A DNA stretch of 64,000 nucleotides from Pseudomonas oryzihabitans NBRC 102199 (GCF_000730625.1 NZ_BBIT01000005.1:682001-746000), one strand, 5' to 3'; positions 27,098-39,869 are shown, counted from the stretch's first letter. The notes: generated from the letters alone by a model not told the origin. Numbers and translations: made by a program.

Positions 27098-28727
27098 ACC
27101 CGACGCCCTGGCGCCTACCCCCGAGGTACGCCGCAGTCGCTGGAGCGTATCGCTGATCTGGCTGGTGCCCATCGTGGCGGCCCTGATCGGGCTGTCCATG
27201 GTGATCCACAGCTGGGCCTCGCGCGGGCCGACCATCACGGTGACCTTTCTCACCGCCGAGGGCCTGGAAGCCGGCAAGACCCAGGTCAAGTACAAGAACG
27301 TGGTGATCGGCACCGTCAGCGACATCCAGCTGGCACCGGATCGCAACCGGGTGATCACCACCATCGAGCTGGAAAAGTCCGCCGAGGGCTTCGCCACCAA
27401 GGACGCGCGCTTCTGGGTGGTGCGGCCGCGCTTCGGCGTCAATGGCGTCTCGGGGGTCGACACCCTGGTGTCGGGCGCCTTCATCGGCGCCGACATCGGC
27501 GATTCCACCGAGTCCCATCGCGACTTCCGCGGTCTGGAGCAGCCGCCGGCGCTGATTCACGGCGCCTCGGGCAAGAGATTCATCGTCACCGCCGACGACA
27601 TCGGCTCGCTGGACGTCGGCTCGCCGGTCTATTACCGGCGCATCCAGGTCGGCCGGGTGGTGTCCTTCCACCTCAACCAGGACGGCAAGGGCGTCAGCGC
27701 GCAGATCTTCGTGGATTCGCCCTATGACCGCTTCGTCACCGCCAACAGCCGCTTCTGGAACGCCAGCGGGGTCGATGTCTCGCTCAGCGCCTCCGGCCTC
27801 AAGCTCAATACCCAGTCGCTGGCCACGGTGGTGGCAGGCGGTATCGCCTTCGTCACCCCCGAATGGCCCAAGGATCCGCAGGAGGCCGACGAAGACCAGA
27901 GTTTCACCCTGTTCGACGACCAGGCCAGCGCCCTGGCGCCGCCGGATGGCGAGCCCTTCTATGTGCGGATGAGATTCCAGCAGTCGCTGCGTGGCCTCGC
28001 CACCGGGGCGCCGGTGGAATTTCTCGGCATGAACGTCGGCCGGGTGGTCTCCCTGACCCCCGACTACGAGGATGCCCAGGATCGCTTCTCGCTGATCGTC
28101 GGCGCGGTCATCTATCCCCAGCGGCTGGGCGACGTCGGCAAGCGCATCGAAACCAAGGACCGCGACGGCAAGCTGTTCGCCGGCTGGGTGGCCCGCGGTC
28201 TGCGCGCCCAGGCCCGCACCGGCAACCTGCTGACCGGCCAGCTCTACATTTCCGTCGACTTCGTGCCCAATGCACCCAAGGTGGCCTTCGATCCCCAGGC
28301 CAAGCCGCTGTCGATCCCCACCGTCACCGGCAGCTTCGATCGCCTGCAGGAGCAGATGGCCGGCATCGTCAACAAGATCGACAAGATCCCCTTCGATTCC
28401 ATCGGCAAGAATCTCGACACCAGCCTGGCGCAGCTCAGCGGCACCCTCAAGCAGCTCAACGCCGGGGTCCTGCCGCAGCTGACCACCACCCTGATGGGCG
28501 TGCAGCAACTCACCGGCAGCGCCAGCCAGAGCCTGGGCGCGGATTCCCCGGTGCAGCAGAATCTGACCCAGACCCTGGAAGAGATGCAGCGCATGGCGCG
28601 TTCCCTGCGCGTGTTCGGCGACTACCTCGGTCGCCATCCGGAATCCCTGATCCGCGGTCTGGTGACCGATCCGCCGCCCAAGTTCGAACCGGGCTCCCGC
28701 GATCCCGCCAAAGGAAAACTGCAATGA
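27081..28727 (+). CDS. pqiB: PqiB-type MCE-domain protein
   Basis: A 548-residue protein: a short cytoplasmic tail, one membrane helix (about 18-36, [20 protein letters not shown]), then three MCE domains (openings near [44 protein letters not shown] and [22 protein letters not shown]). A C-terminal helical region rich in [13 protein letters not shown] repeats would form the periplasm-spanning needle. GAGGTGA precedes the ATG. In E. coli PqiB makes stacked hexameric rings with a channel for lipids. It shares ATGA with pqiC. Confidence 0.93.
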   Translation: MTDRHEPDALAPTPEVRRSRWSVSLIWLVPIVAALIGLSMVIHSWASRGPTITVTFLTAEGLEAGKTQVKYKNVVIGTVSDIQLAPDRNRVITTIELEKSAEGFATKDARFWVVRPRFGVNGVSGVDTLVSGAFIGADIGDSTESHRDFRGLEQPPALIHGASGKRFIVTADDIGSLDVGSPVYYRRIQVGRVVSFHLNQDGKGVSAQIFVDSPYDRFVTANSRFWNASGVDVSLSASGLKLNTQSLATVVAGGIAFVTPEWPKDPQEADEDQSFTLFDDQASALAPPDGEPFYVRMRFQQSLRGLATGAPVEFLGMNVGRVVSLTPDYEDAQDRFSLIVGAVIYPQRLGDVGKRIETKDRDGKLFAGWVARGLRAQARTGNLLTGQLYISVDFVPNAPKVAFDPQAKPLSIPTVTGSFDRLQEQMAGIVNKIDKIPFDSIGKNLDTSLAQLSGTLKQLNAGVLPQLTTTLMGVQQLTGSASQSLGADSPVQQNLTQTLEEMQRMARSLRVFGDYLGRHPESLIRGLVTDPPPKFEPGSRDPAKGKLQ

Positions 28728-29323
28728 AGCGCCTGACCTGCCTGGCTCTGCCCCTGCTGCTGGCCGCCTGTTCGTCCAAGGCGCCGCTCAACTACCACAC
28801 CCTGACCAGCGCCGCGGAGCCCGCCAGCCAGGCGCGCGCGGCGGACTTCCGCTTCGCCCTGCAGGGCGTCTCGGTGCCGCCCCAGGTGGATCAGCCGCAG
28901 CTGGTGGTGCGCCAGGGCGAGGGCATCGCCCTGCTGGAAAACGAACGCTGGATCGCGCCCCTGGCCGACGAGGTGCGCAGCGCCCTGTCCGCCGACCTGT
29001 CGCGGGACCTCGGCACCCTGGACCTGGGCGATGCCCCGCGCGGCAGCGGCGCCCCGGTGCTGCGCATCAAGGTGGATCTGCAGCGCTTCGATTCGCAGCC
29101 CGGGCGCGGCGTCCAGCAGGACGCGCTCTGGATCCTGCGCCTGGCCGAGCCGGGCGGGGAGCGGGTGCTCACCTGCGGCAGCCGGATCAGCCAGCCCGCC
29201 GGCGCCTCCTATGCCGAGGTCGTCGCAGCGCACCGCCAGGCCCTGGCAGCCCTGGCCCGGCGTATAGAACCAGTGGCGCGCGCCTTCGTGGCCGACGGCG
29301 CGACAGTCTGCCCGGCGGGCTGA
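28724..29323 (+). CDS. pqiC: PqiC-type outer-membrane lipoprotein
   Basis: A 199-residue lipoprotein: signal [16 protein letters not shown] with the lipobox LLAAC, then an ABC-transport-auxiliary (DUF330-like) domain with [19 protein letters not shown] and [17 protein letters not shown]. PqiC docks the PqiB needle at the outer membrane. Its start overlaps the pqiB stop (ATGA), completing a four-gene operon in which every junction overlaps. Two cysteines (the lipidation Cys and one in VLTCGSR) plus a terminal one are present. Confidence 0.9.
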   Translation: MKRLTCLALPLLLAACSSKAPLNYHTLTSAAEPASQARAADFRFALQGVSVPPQVDQPQLVVRQGEGIALLENERWIAPLADEVRSALSADLSRDLGTLDLGDAPRGSGAPVLRIKVDLQRFDSQPGRGVQQDALWILRLAEPGGERVLTCGSRISQPAGASYAEVVAAHRQALAALARRIEPVARAFVADGATVCPAG

Positions 29324-29406
29324 AGCGACCGCGCCGATTGCTGGAAGTGCCCTGGCTGGGCCAGAATGATGGCCCTTTCGCTCTGCCTCTGCCAGGAGAC
29401 ACCGCA

Positions 29407-31404
29407 ATGCCCAGCCGTCGTGATCGAGCCAACGCCATCCGTGCCCTCAGCATGGATGCCGTGCAAAAAGCCAACAGCGGCCACCCCGGCGCCCCCATGG
29501 GCATGGCCGACATCGCCGAGGTGCTCTGGCACGATCAGCTCAAGCACAACCCTGGCAACCCCCAGTGGGCCGACCGTGACCGCTTCGTGCTGTCCAACGG
29601 CCACGGCTCCATGCTCATCTATTCGCTGCTGCACCTGTCCGGCTACGACCTGTCCATCGACGACCTGAAGAATTTCCGTCAGCTGCACAGCAAGACCCCG
29701 GGTCACCCCGAATACGGCTACGCCCCGGGCATCGAGACCACCACCGGTCCTCTGGGCCAAGGCATCGCCAACGCCGTGGGCTTCGCTCTGGCGGAAAAGG
29801 TCATGGCCGCCCAGTTCAACCGCGATGGCCACCAGATCGTCGATCACCACACCTACGCCTTCCTGGGCGATGGCTGCATGATGGAAGGCATCTCCCACGA
29901 GGTCTGCTCCCTGGCCGGCACCCTGGGCCTGTCCAAGCTGATCGCCTTCTATGACGACAACGGCATCTCCATCGATGGCGAGGTCGAAGGCTGGTTCACC
30001 GACGACACCCCCAAGCGCTTCGAGAGCTACGGCTGGCAGGTGATCCGCAACGTCGACGGCCACGACGCCGACGAGATCAGGACCGCCCTGGACACCGCGC
30101 GCAAGAGCGACAAGCCCACCCTGATCTGCTGCAAGACCGTGATCGGCTATGGCGCGCCGCACAAGCAGGGCAAGGAAGAGTGCCACGGCGCTCCCCTGGG
30201 CAACGACGAGATCCAGGCCGCCCGCGAACTGCTCGGCTGGTCCCATGCGCCCTTCGAGATTCCCGCCGAGCTCTATGCCGACTGGAGTGCCAAGGAGCGC
30301 GGCGCCGTCGCCGAAGCCGAATGGAACGAGCGCTTCGCCGCCTACGCCCAGGCCCATCCGCAGCTGGCCGCCGAATTCAAGCGCCGCATGGCCGGTGACC
30401 TGCCCGCCGATTTCGCCGAGCGCGCCGCCGCCTTCATCCAGGACGTCGCCACCAAGGGCGAGACCATCGCCAGCCGCAAGGCCAGCCAGAACGCCCTGCA
30501 GTTCTTCGGTCCGCTGCTGCCCGAGCTGCTCGGCGGTTCCGCCGACCTGGCCGGCTCCAACCTGACCCTGTGGAAGGGCGCCAAGGGCGTCACCGCCGAA
30601 GACGCCAGCGGCAACTATGTCCACTATGGCGTACGTGAATTCGGCATGAGCGCCATCATGAACGGCGTCGCCCTGCACGGCGGCCTGGTGCCCTACGGCG
30701 CCACCTTCCTGATGTTCATGGAATACGCGCGCAACGCGGTGCGCATGTCGGCGCTGATGAAGCAGCGGGTGCTCTATGTCTTCACCCACGACTCCATCGG
30801 TCTCGGCGAAGACGGTCCGACCCACCAGCCGGTGGAGCAACTGGCCTCCCTGCGCTACACCCCCAACCTGGACACCTGGCGTCCGGCCGATGCGGTGGAA
30901 TCCGCCATCGCCTGGAACGCGGCCCTGGAGCGTCGCGACGGTCCCAGCGCGCTGATCTTCTCGCGCCAGAACCTGGCCCACAGCGTGCGTGACGAAGCCA
31001 CCCTGGGCAACGCCGCGCGCGGCGGCTACGTGCTCAAGGACTGCGTCGGCGAACCCGAGCTGATCCTCATCGCCACCGGCTCCGAAGTCGGCCTGGCGGT
31101 GCAGGCCTACGAGCGCCTGAGCGCCGAAGGGCGCCAGGTGCGCGTGGTCTCCATGCCCAGCACCAGCGTCTTCGACCGCCAGAGCCCCGAGTACCGCCAG
31201 CAGGTCCTGCCGGTAGAAGTCGGTGCCCGCATCGCCATCGAAGCCGGCATCGCCGACTTCTGGTACAAGTACGTTGGTCTCGACGGTCGCATCATCGGCA
31301 TGCACACCTACGGCGAATCCGCCCCGGCTGCCGCGCTGTTCGAGCACTTCGGCTTCACCCTGGACAACGTCCTGGCGGTGGCTGGCGAGTTGCTGGAAGA
31401 CTGA
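29407..31404 (+). CDS. tktA: Transketolase
   Basis: A 665-residue thiamine-diphosphate enzyme of the pentose phosphate pathway. AGGAG is 9 nt before the ATG at 29407 ([19 protein letters not shown]); upstream in-frame codons would lack a ribosome site. It has the N-terminal phosphate motif [11 protein letters not shown], the ThDP/Mg site [12 protein letters not shown], the pyrimidine-domain signature [14 protein letters not shown] and the C-terminal transketolase domain. Alone on its strand between pqiC and a strong terminator; in P. aeruginosa it sits near epd-pgk-fba, as here. Confidence 0.97.
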   Translation: MPSRRDRANAIRALSMDAVQKANSGHPGAPMGMADIAEVLWHDQLKHNPGNPQWADRDRFVLSNGHGSMLIYSLLHLSGYDLSIDDLKNFRQLHSKTPGHPEYGYAPGIETTTGPLGQGIANAVGFALAEKVMAAQFNRDGHQIVDHHTYAFLGDGCMMEGISHEVCSLAGTLGLSKLIAFYDDNGISIDGEVEGWFTDDTPKRFESYGWQVIRNVDGHDADEIRTALDTARKSDKPTLICCKTVIGYGAPHKQGKEECHGAPLGNDEIQAARELLGWSHAPFEIPAELYADWSAKERGAVAEAEWNERFAAYAQAHPQLAAEFKRRMAGDLPADFAERAAAFIQDVATKGETIASRKASQNALQFFGPLLPELLGGSADLAGSNLTLWKGAKGVTAEDASGNYVHYGVREFGMSAIMNGVALHGGLVPYGATFLMFMEYARNAVRMSALMKQRVLYVFTHDSIGLGEDGPTHQPVEQLASLRYTPNLDTWRPADAVESAIAWNAALERRDGPSALIFSRQNLAHSVRDEATLGNAARGGYVLKDCVGEPELILIATGSEVGLAVQAYERLSAEGRQVRVVSMPSTSVFDRQSPEYRQQVLPVEVGARIAIEAGIADFWYKYVGLDGRIIGMHTYGESAPAAALFEHFGFTLDNVLAVAGELLED

Positions 31405-31422
31405 GTCCTGCCGCGCTAATAG

Positions 31423-31451
31423 AAAAAGCCACGCTGAGGCGTGGCTTTTTT
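31423..31451. terminator. Bidirectional terminator between tktA and vgrG
   Basis: AAAAAGCCACGC-TGAG-GCGTGGCTTTTTT: an 11-12-bp stem with A and T tracts on both sides, suited to both convergent genes. Confidence 0.9.
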
Positions 31452-31473
31452 ATGCCCGGGATTCAGCGCCTGC

Positions 31474-33339
31474 TCAGGGATTCACCCGGATGCTCGGCCC
31501 TGCCAGGGTGACCCCGCCGGCCTCCAGCTGCACGAAGCTGCCGCCGGCCTTGAGGGTCAGGCGGGCGCCGGCTTCCAGGACAATCTTCTGGCCGGACTGG
31601 AGCCGGATCTCGCTGCCGGCCTCGACCAGCAGACTGCCGTCCAGCCGCAGGTGCTGACTCTCGCCGATGTCCAGGTGGTCGTCGGCGCGCACCTCGCTGC
31701 GGCGCTCGCCCCGGGTGATGCGGTGTTCCTCGGCGTGGAATTCGCTGTAGCTGTTGCCGCGGATGCGCTCATGGCGCTCGTGGCCGATCTCGCTGCGGTG
31801 ATCATGGCCGATGCGTTCGTCCCAGTCGCGCTGGGCATGGACATGGATCTCTTCCTGACCCTCTTGATCCTCGCTGCGCAGTTCGTTGTATCCACCGCCG
31901 CCGGGGCTGCTCAGGCTCTTGAAGGTGGTGCGGGTCTTGTCCCGGGGCAGCTCCAGCGGTGGGCGATGCTCGGCGTGGTACAGGCAGCCGATCACCAGGG
32001 GTTGGTCGGGATCCCCCTCGAGAAAGCCCACCAGCACCTCCATGCCGATCCGCGGCACCGCCAGGGCGCCGTGGCCGTCACCCGCCCAGCCGCTGGCGAC
32101 CCGCAGCCAGCAGCTGGTGCGCTCATCGGCCCGGCCCTGGCGGTCCCAGTGGAATTGCACCTTGATCCGGCCCAGGGCATCGCAATGGATGTCCTCGCCG
32201 GCCGGTCCGGTGACCACGGCGCTCTGGGCGCCCAGCAGCCTGGGCTTGGGATGGCGCAGGGGCAGGCGGAAGGGCTGCGTCCAGGGCCGGGCGACGAAGC
32301 TGTTGCGATAGCCCTGGCGCCAGCCGTCGGCCGGGATGGCGTCGGCGGCGTCTTCCTCCAGGACCTGGGGCTGGCGACCCTGGTGCTGGATCTCAATCAA
32401 CAGCCAGAGCTGATTCCAGTCGGCGCGCGGGTGCTGTTCCAGCGGCAGGAAGTGCCCGCTCACCAGGCTGGGCTGGTCGCTCGCGCCCTCGGCCTGAACG
32501 GCGTCCCCTCGCAGGCGCTCCAGGCGCCGGCTGCTCAGGCGCTGGCCGGTAGCGCGATCGGTGAAGCCGCCGGGAAAGCCATAGTCTTCCAGCGCGGGCT
32601 GGGCCGCGGCGTCCGCACGGCTGTGCAGGCGCAGCCGAGGTTGCAATGGGTCGTGATCGCGCAGGGTCGCGGCGCTGCTGCGGATCTGCAGGCCGACCGC
32701 CAGGCGACTGATCACGGGTTCGTCCGTCACCAGACCACTGCCGGGTCGATAACGGGTGGCGCCCAGCCGCGCAAAGCCGGTGGCGTCATCGCCAAACACC
32801 AGCACATGACCGTCGCGGCGATGCTGGTGGTGGAAGTGCAGGCCCTCTTCTTCGCAGAGGCGGGTGAGAAAGGACAGATCGCTTTCGCCGTACTGCACGC
32901 AGTAGTCGCGCGGCGGATAGCGCGTTGGCCCCAGGGCGAAGCGATAGTCGCCGTCGAGGATGCCGTGCTCCTCGAGCAGCTGCGCCAGGATCTCGGGCAC
33001 GCTGCGTCCCTGGAAGATGCGGGAATTGGCGCGGTGGGCCAGGGCAGCCAGGCGCGGCACCAGTTCGGCGCGATAGCGGGTCAGGCGCCGGCCCGTATCG
33101 CCCTGGGCCACGGCGGCGAGCTGGCCGTGGATGCCCTGGTCACCCGGACCCAGGGCGAGAAAGGCGGGCCGCTGCAACAGCGCTTCCAGCGGCCAGTCCG
33201 GGCGCTCGCTGACCAGCTCGAGCTGGAAGCGATAGGGCTGGCCGATGGCCTCGTGGCCGTCGAAGGCGAGCACCTGGAAATCCTGGGCGACGCCGTCCAG
33301 CGTCAGGGTGAAGGTCGGGGTATTGGCTGAGCTGAACAT
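31474..33339 (-). CDS. vgrG: Type VI secretion tip protein VgrG (solitary, short form)
   Basis: A 621-residue VgrG. It starts MFSSANTPTFTLTLDG at ATG 33339; twenty further codons upstream are not VgrG-like. The gp27-like part holds SRIFQGRSVPEILAQLL and YCVQYGESDLSFLTRLCEEEGL. The gp5-like OB domain carries GWAGDGHGALAVPRIGMEVLV, followed by needle repeats (SEIRLQSGQKIVLEAGARLTLKA style). It stops right after the needle (GPSIRVNP), with no C-terminal effector domain. No other T6SS, PAAR, adaptor or effector gene is nearby and a terminator follows at once. It would depend on a T6SS encoded elsewhere. Confidence 0.92.
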   Translation of the reverse strand: MFSSANTPTFTLTLDGVAQDFQVLAFDGHEAIGQPYRFQLELVSERPDWPLEALLQRPAFLALGPGDQGIHGQLAAVAQGDTGRRLTRYRAELVPRLAALAHRANSRIFQGRSVPEILAQLLEEHGILDGDYRFALGPTRYPPRDYCVQYGESDLSFLTRLCEEEGLHFHHQHRRDGHVLVFGDDATGFARLGATRYRPGSGLVTDEPVISRLAVGLQIRSSAATLRDHDPLQPRLRLHSRADAAAQPALEDYGFPGGFTDRATGQRLSSRRLERLRGDAVQAEGASDQPSLVSGHFLPLEQHPRADWNQLWLLIEIQHQGRQPQVLEEDAADAIPADGWRQGYRNSFVARPWTQPFRLPLRHPKPRLLGAQSAVVTGPAGEDIHCDALGRIKVQFHWDRQGRADERTSCWLRVASGWAGDGHGALAVPRIGMEVLVGFLEGDPDQPLVIGCLYHAEHRPPLELPRDKTRTTFKSLSSPGGGGYNELRSEDQEGQEEIHVHAQRDWDERIGHDHRSEIGHERHERIRGNSYSEFHAEEHRITRGERRSEVRADDHLDIGESQHLRLDGSLLVEAGSEIRLQSGQKIVLEAGARLTLKAGGSFVQLEAGGVTLAGPSIRVNP

Positions 33340-33426
33340 CGCATCGCGTCCTTGCGAATCGAAAGCTCCAGTGTGCGCTACAGGGTTGCACCGACTCAAG
33401 CGCCGAAAGGTGCATTCTAGAGCCTT

Positions 33427-33963
33427 TTAACAGGCAGATTCTGGCGCAGTGCCAGGCTGGGAGGCGGCGAAGAGATCCCGCGGCTGCGGCAGTGCGCCTT
33501 CCAGTTCCAGCAGGAATTGCTTGGTCGGCAGGCCGCCGCCAAAGCCGGTCAGGGCGCCGGACGCCCCTATCACCCGGTGGCAGGGCAGCACGATGGGCAG
33601 CGGATTGCGCCCGTTGGCGGCGCCCACCGCGCGCATCGCCTGGGGTCGGCCGAGATGGCTGGCGAGTTGACCATAGCTCCAGGTCCGGCCGTGGGGGATC
33701 TCCGCCAGGGCCTGCCAGACCGCCAGCTGGAAGGGGGTGCCGCGCGGTGCCAGGGGCAGCTCGAAGGTCCGGCGCTGCCCGGCGAAGTACTCGCCCAGCT
33801 GCTCGCGGGCCAGGTCGAGGATGGGGTGGTCGGCGGCGCTCCAGCTGGCGTCGCGCTTGGCCAGGTAGCGATTCTCGGGAAACTCCACCACGCGCAGGCC
33901 ACTGTCGTCGGCGGCCAGGGTGAGCGTACCTATGGGGCTGTCCAGCAGGCAGTAGGCGATCAT
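33427..33963 (-). CDS. ogt: Methylated-DNA--protein-cysteine methyltransferase
   Basis: A 178-residue O6-alkylguanine repair protein. The acceptor cysteine lies in IVLPCHRVIGASG and the helix-turn-helix region in GTPFQLAVWQALAEIPHGRTWSYGQLA. The N-terminal half is the poorly conserved RNase-H-like domain. It removes methyl groups from O6-methylguanine in a suicide reaction. Its ATG overlaps the TGA of the Ada-AlkA fusion by four bases, so the two are co-translated. With the Ada domain next door lacking its own C-terminal methyltransferase half, this gene supplies that function. Confidence 0.94.
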   Translation of the reverse strand: MIAYCLLDSPIGTLTLAADDSGLRVVEFPENRYLAKRDASWSAADHPILDLAREQLGEYFAGQRRTFELPLAPRGTPFQLAVWQALAEIPHGRTWSYGQLASHLGRPQAMRAVGAANGRNPLPIVLPCHRVIGASGALTGFGGGLPTKQFLLELEGALPQPRDLFAASQPGTAPESAC

Positions 33964-35498
33964 CGGGGCGACTCCTTGGCGAGACGGGTGGGAACGGGCT
34001 CGGCGGGGGCGTCGGCGGGCGCCTTCCAGGTGGCTTCCCGCCAGACCTGCATCACCCCGTAGGCACGCCAGGGCCGCCAGGCTTCGGCGCGGGCGTACAG
34101 GGCCTTGGCGGTCAGGCGCTCGCCGGGCGGCGCCAGCCGCTTCTGCAGCACCAGGTCTTCCACCGGGCAGGCATCGGGATGGGCCAGGGCACGCAGGGCG
34201 ATGTACTGGGCGGTCCAGGGCCCTATGCCCTTGAGCGCGATCCAGCGCCGGGCGAAATCGTCCAGGGTGCGCCCGGTGTCGAAGTCCACCTCGCCGGCGC
34301 GCAAGGCCCGGGCCACGGTGCCGAGGGTGCCGGCGCGGGCGCGGATCAGGCCGAGGCCGGTGAGGTCTTCCAGGGCGGCATCGGCCAGGGCATCCACCGT
34401 GGGAAAGAAGTGATGCAGACCGGCTGGCGGTCGACTGGCCTCGTGACCAGGCTCGCCCCAGGGGCGGCCAAAGCGCTGCACCACCCGGGCGGTCATGGTG
34501 GTGGCCGCCACCACGCTGACCTGCTGGCCGATGACGGCGCGCACGGCGATCTCGAAGCCGTCCCAGCCACTGGGCAGGCGCAGGCCCGGCCGGCGCGCCA
34601 CCAGTTCGGCCAGGGTCGGATCGACCGCCAGACCCTGGGCGATGGCTTCGGGATCGGCGTCCAGATCGAACATGCGGCGGATACGCGCCACCGCCGCTTG
34701 CAGCTCCCCAGGTGCAGCGCCGTGCAATTCCAGGCGCAGCGCCGGCGTGTCGGCGTCCCAGGCCGAGACGCGCAGCCAGCCGGGCTGTTCGGGGGTGCCG
34801 ATCACCCGGGCGTAGCTGTGGTCATCTAGGACCTCGACGCCGGGCAGGGCGTGGCCGCGGAGAAAATCCAGCTGGGCGGCGAAGTCGTAGGGCGGACGAT
34901 AGGCCAGGCGCAAGACCAGCACCGGCGAAGCCGCGGCCTGACCTTTGCGCACCTGACTGGGGGCCAGGCCGTAGGCGTCGCGAAAGGCGGTGTTGAAGCG
35001 CCTGAGACTGCCGAAGCCGGCGGCCAGGGCCACCTCGGTGATGGGCAGCCGGGTCTCGCTGAGCAATTGCTTGGCGAACAGCAGTCGGCGGGTGGTGAGC
35101 ACCGCCAGGGGCGCGGCGCCGAGGCGCTCGACGAACAGCCGGCGCAACTGGCGTTCGCTGAGGTCGAGGCGGGCGGCGAGGGCGGGCAGGCCGCCGTCGT
35201 CCAGGCCTTCGTCCATCAGTCGCAGGGCGCGGGCCAGGGTGGCGTCGCCGCGTTGCCAGTGGCCGCCGGCGGGGGAGAGCTCCGGGCGGCATCTTAGGCA
35301 GGGACGATAGCCCGCGGCCTCGGCGGCTGCGGCGCTGGGGTAGTAGCTGACGTTTTCCGGGCGTGGCGGTTGCGCCGGGCACACCGGCCGGCAGTAGATG
35401 CCGGTGGTGAGCACCGCGGTGTAGAACAGGCCGTCGAAACGCGGATCCCGCGCCAGGCGGGCGCGTTCGAAGGCGGGAATATCGGGGAAGGCGTTCAT
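33960..35498 (-). CDS. Ada N-terminal / AraC-type regulator fused to AlkA 3-methyladenine glycosylase
   Basis: A 512-residue fusion. Residues about 1-85 form the Ada zinc domain that takes methyl groups from phosphotriesters (GIYCRPVCPAQPP and YRPCLRCRPE give the four cysteines). An AraC-type helix-turn-helix follows at about 90-190 (LSERQLRRLFVERLGAAPL, AGFGSLRRFNTAFRDAYG). The AlkA part at about 200-500 contains a HhH-GPD fold (FEIAVRAVIGQQVSV, LKGIGPWTAQYIALRAL with the catalytic Asp in HPDACPVEDL). It should sense methylation damage, activate the operon and excise alkylated bases. No clear Ada box was found upstream. Confidence 0.93.
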   Translation of the reverse strand: MNAFPDIPAFERARLARDPRFDGLFYTAVLTTGIYCRPVCPAQPPRPENVSYYPSAAAAEAAGYRPCLRCRPELSPAGGHWQRGDATLARALRLMDEGLDDGGLPALAARLDLSERQLRRLFVERLGAAPLAVLTTRRLLFAKQLLSETRLPITEVALAAGFGSLRRFNTAFRDAYGLAPSQVRKGQAAASPVLVLRLAYRPPYDFAAQLDFLRGHALPGVEVLDDHSYARVIGTPEQPGWLRVSAWDADTPALRLELHGAAPGELQAAVARIRRMFDLDADPEAIAQGLAVDPTLAELVARRPGLRLPSGWDGFEIAVRAVIGQQVSVVAATTMTARVVQRFGRPWGEPGHEASRPPAGLHHFFPTVDALADAALEDLTGLGLIRARAGTLGTVARALRAGEVDFDTGRTLDDFARRWIALKGIGPWTAQYIALRALAHPDACPVEDLVLQKRLAPPGERLTAKALYARAEAWRPWRAYGVMQVWREATWKAPADAPAEPVPTRLAKESPR

Positions 35499-35567
35499 GG
35501 CGGCAGGTTAGCACCGCCGGGGAGAGGTGACTGGCCGTTTTCGGACGGGACCGCTGAGGTAGAGAGC

Positions 35568-35634
35568 TATCGCGGCCATGGGCCGCTCCTACAAAAGTAG
35601 CACTGCCCTGTAGGAGCGGCCCATGGCCGCGATA
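35568..35634. repeat. Perfect 26-bp inverted repeat (Pseudomonas REP-like)
   Basis: The arms at 35568-35593 and 35609-35634 are perfectly complementary and flank a 15-nt loop. The core GTAGGAGCGGCCCATGGCCGCGAT resembles the GTAGGAGCGGC...GCCGCGA extragenic palindromes common in Pseudomonas. Confidence 0.9.
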
Positions 35635-35654
35635 AGCCGTATTACTTAGCATCG

Positions 35655-35990
35655 TAGCGTGGAAAACGGCGCAGCCTTTTCTGCTGGGGACTTCGCGGCG
35701 AGGGGCGCCCTCACCCCAACCCTCTCCCAGGGGGAGAGGGGGCTTGCCGGAGCAGGCCGGTTCAGCATCGTAGCGTGGAAAACGGCGCAGTCTTTTCCAC
35801 TAGAGCTTCGTCGCGAGGGGCACCCTCACCCCAACCCTCTCCCAGGGGGAGAGGGGGCTTGCCGGAGCAGGCCGGTTCAGCGTCGTGGCGTGGAAAACGG
35901 CGCAGCCTTTTCTGCTGGGGACTTCGCGGCGAGGTGGGCCCTCACCCCAACCCTCTCCCACGGGGAGAGGGGGCTGATCGGAGCAGGAGG
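35655..35990. repeat. Tandem array: three copies of a 115-bp repeat unit
   Basis: CCCTCACCCCAACCCTCTCCC recurs at 35708, 35823 and 35939, periods of 115-116 bp. Each unit starts with GTAGCGTGGAAAACGGCGCAG, has a CTTCG(C/T)GGCGAG-type block where the 16-kb array has GGCTCGCTGCC, and ends GGGGGCTTGCCGGAGCAGG. It is a related but distinct version of the 125-bp array, ending five bases before the nrdF stop codon. Confidence 0.9.
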
Positions 35991-35995
35991 TTGGC

Positions 35996-39109
<3,114 letters not shown>

Positions 39110-39128
<19 letters not shown>

Positions 39129-39514
39129 AAGTCGTTCACTCCCGTGCGCACCCGGTCGACGTCTTCCGTCGTGCCGAGCAATTCGAATTGGTAGAGCAGG
39201 GGTACCGCGCATTTCTGGGCGACGATGCGTCCGCCCAGGCAGTAGCCCTCGCCGAAGTTGGTGTTGCCGGCGGCGATGACGCCGCGGATCAGAGCGCGAT
39301 TGTGCGGATCGTTGAGAAAGTGGATCACCGGCTTGGGCACCGCGCCCTTGCTGCCGCCGCCGCCATAGGTCGGCAAGACCAGGATGTAGGGCTCGCGAGC
39401 CTTGAGCGGTTCGGCGGCGGGATCCTGGGGGATGCGCCGCGCCGGCAGTCCGAGTTTCTCGACGAATCTGTGGGTGTTCTCCGAGGTGCTGGAGAAATAC
39501 AGCAGCTCGCCCAT
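39110..39514 (-). CDS. nrdI: Flavodoxin-like class Ib RNR activator NrdI
   Basis: A 134-residue flavoprotein. It begins [18 protein letters not shown], the FMN phosphate-binding loop, and carries [14 protein letters not shown] and [15 protein letters not shown] around the flavin. NrdI delivers superoxide or peroxide to assemble the Mn2-tyrosyl cofactor of NrdF. Its presence is the best sign that this is a class Ib system. It ends by overlapping the nrdE start and follows nrdH by 10 bp. ATG 39514 was chosen from the conserved N-terminus. Confidence 0.94.
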
Positions 39515-39524
39515 GGTCCTGGCC

Positions 39525-39749
39525 TCAGGCCACCAGCTGGCCGAGCTTGTCCGGGCGGAAGCCGGCCCAGTGGTCGTCACCGGCCACCACCACCGGTACC
39601 TGGCGATAGCCCAGGGATTCCACGGTCTGGCGCGCCTTGGCGTCCTGCTCGATGTCCACCACCTGGTAGGCGATGCCCTGGCGATCCAGGGCGCGATAGG
39701 TGGCGTTGCACTGCACGCAGGCGGGCTTGCTGTAGATGGTGATGGTCAT
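39525..39749 (-). CDS. nrdH: Glutaredoxin-like electron donor NrdH
   Basis: A 74-residue redoxin with active site CVQC ([19 protein letters not shown]) and the cis-proline region [21 protein letters not shown]. NrdH proteins have a glutaredoxin-like sequence but are reduced by thioredoxin reductase, and they supply electrons to NrdE. The ATG at 39749, preceded by CAGGAGTCAGCC, is taken as start. First gene of nrdHIEF; its leader holds a 15-bp inverted repeat and an NrdR-like box. Confidence 0.93.
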   Translation of the reverse strand: MTITIYSKPACVQCNATYRALDRQGIAYQVVDIEQDAKARQTVESLGYRQVPVVVAGDDHWAGFRPDKLGQLVA

Positions 39750-39773
39750 GGCTGACTCCTGTCCGTAGTGGGG

Positions 39774-39845
39774 CGAACTCAAAGGAAAAAGCCTGTCGCC
39801 AGCCGGGCTCTGCCGGGGCGGCGCGGGTCCTTTCCTTTGAGTTCG
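39774..39845 (-). repeat. 15-bp perfect inverted repeat in the nrdH leader
   Basis: CGAACTCAAAGGAAA (39774-39788) pairs with TTTCCTTTGAGTTCG (39831-39845) around a 42-nt GC-rich loop that can itself fold (CGCC...GGCG). It ends 25 nt before the nrdH start codon, so in the mRNA it would form a strong stem just upstream of the ribosome site. Confidence 0.85.
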
Positions 39846-39869
39846 ACTTGGGTCTCAAGTTCGGTCCAG

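Noticed and set aside
29209-31347. 712-codon open frame antisense to transketolase
   Set aside because: Antisense shadow; no ribosome site or recognisable domain.
31441-33330. 629-codon open frame antisense to vgrG
   Set aside because: VgrG is unmistakable on the minus strand; the plus-strand translation is a shadow.
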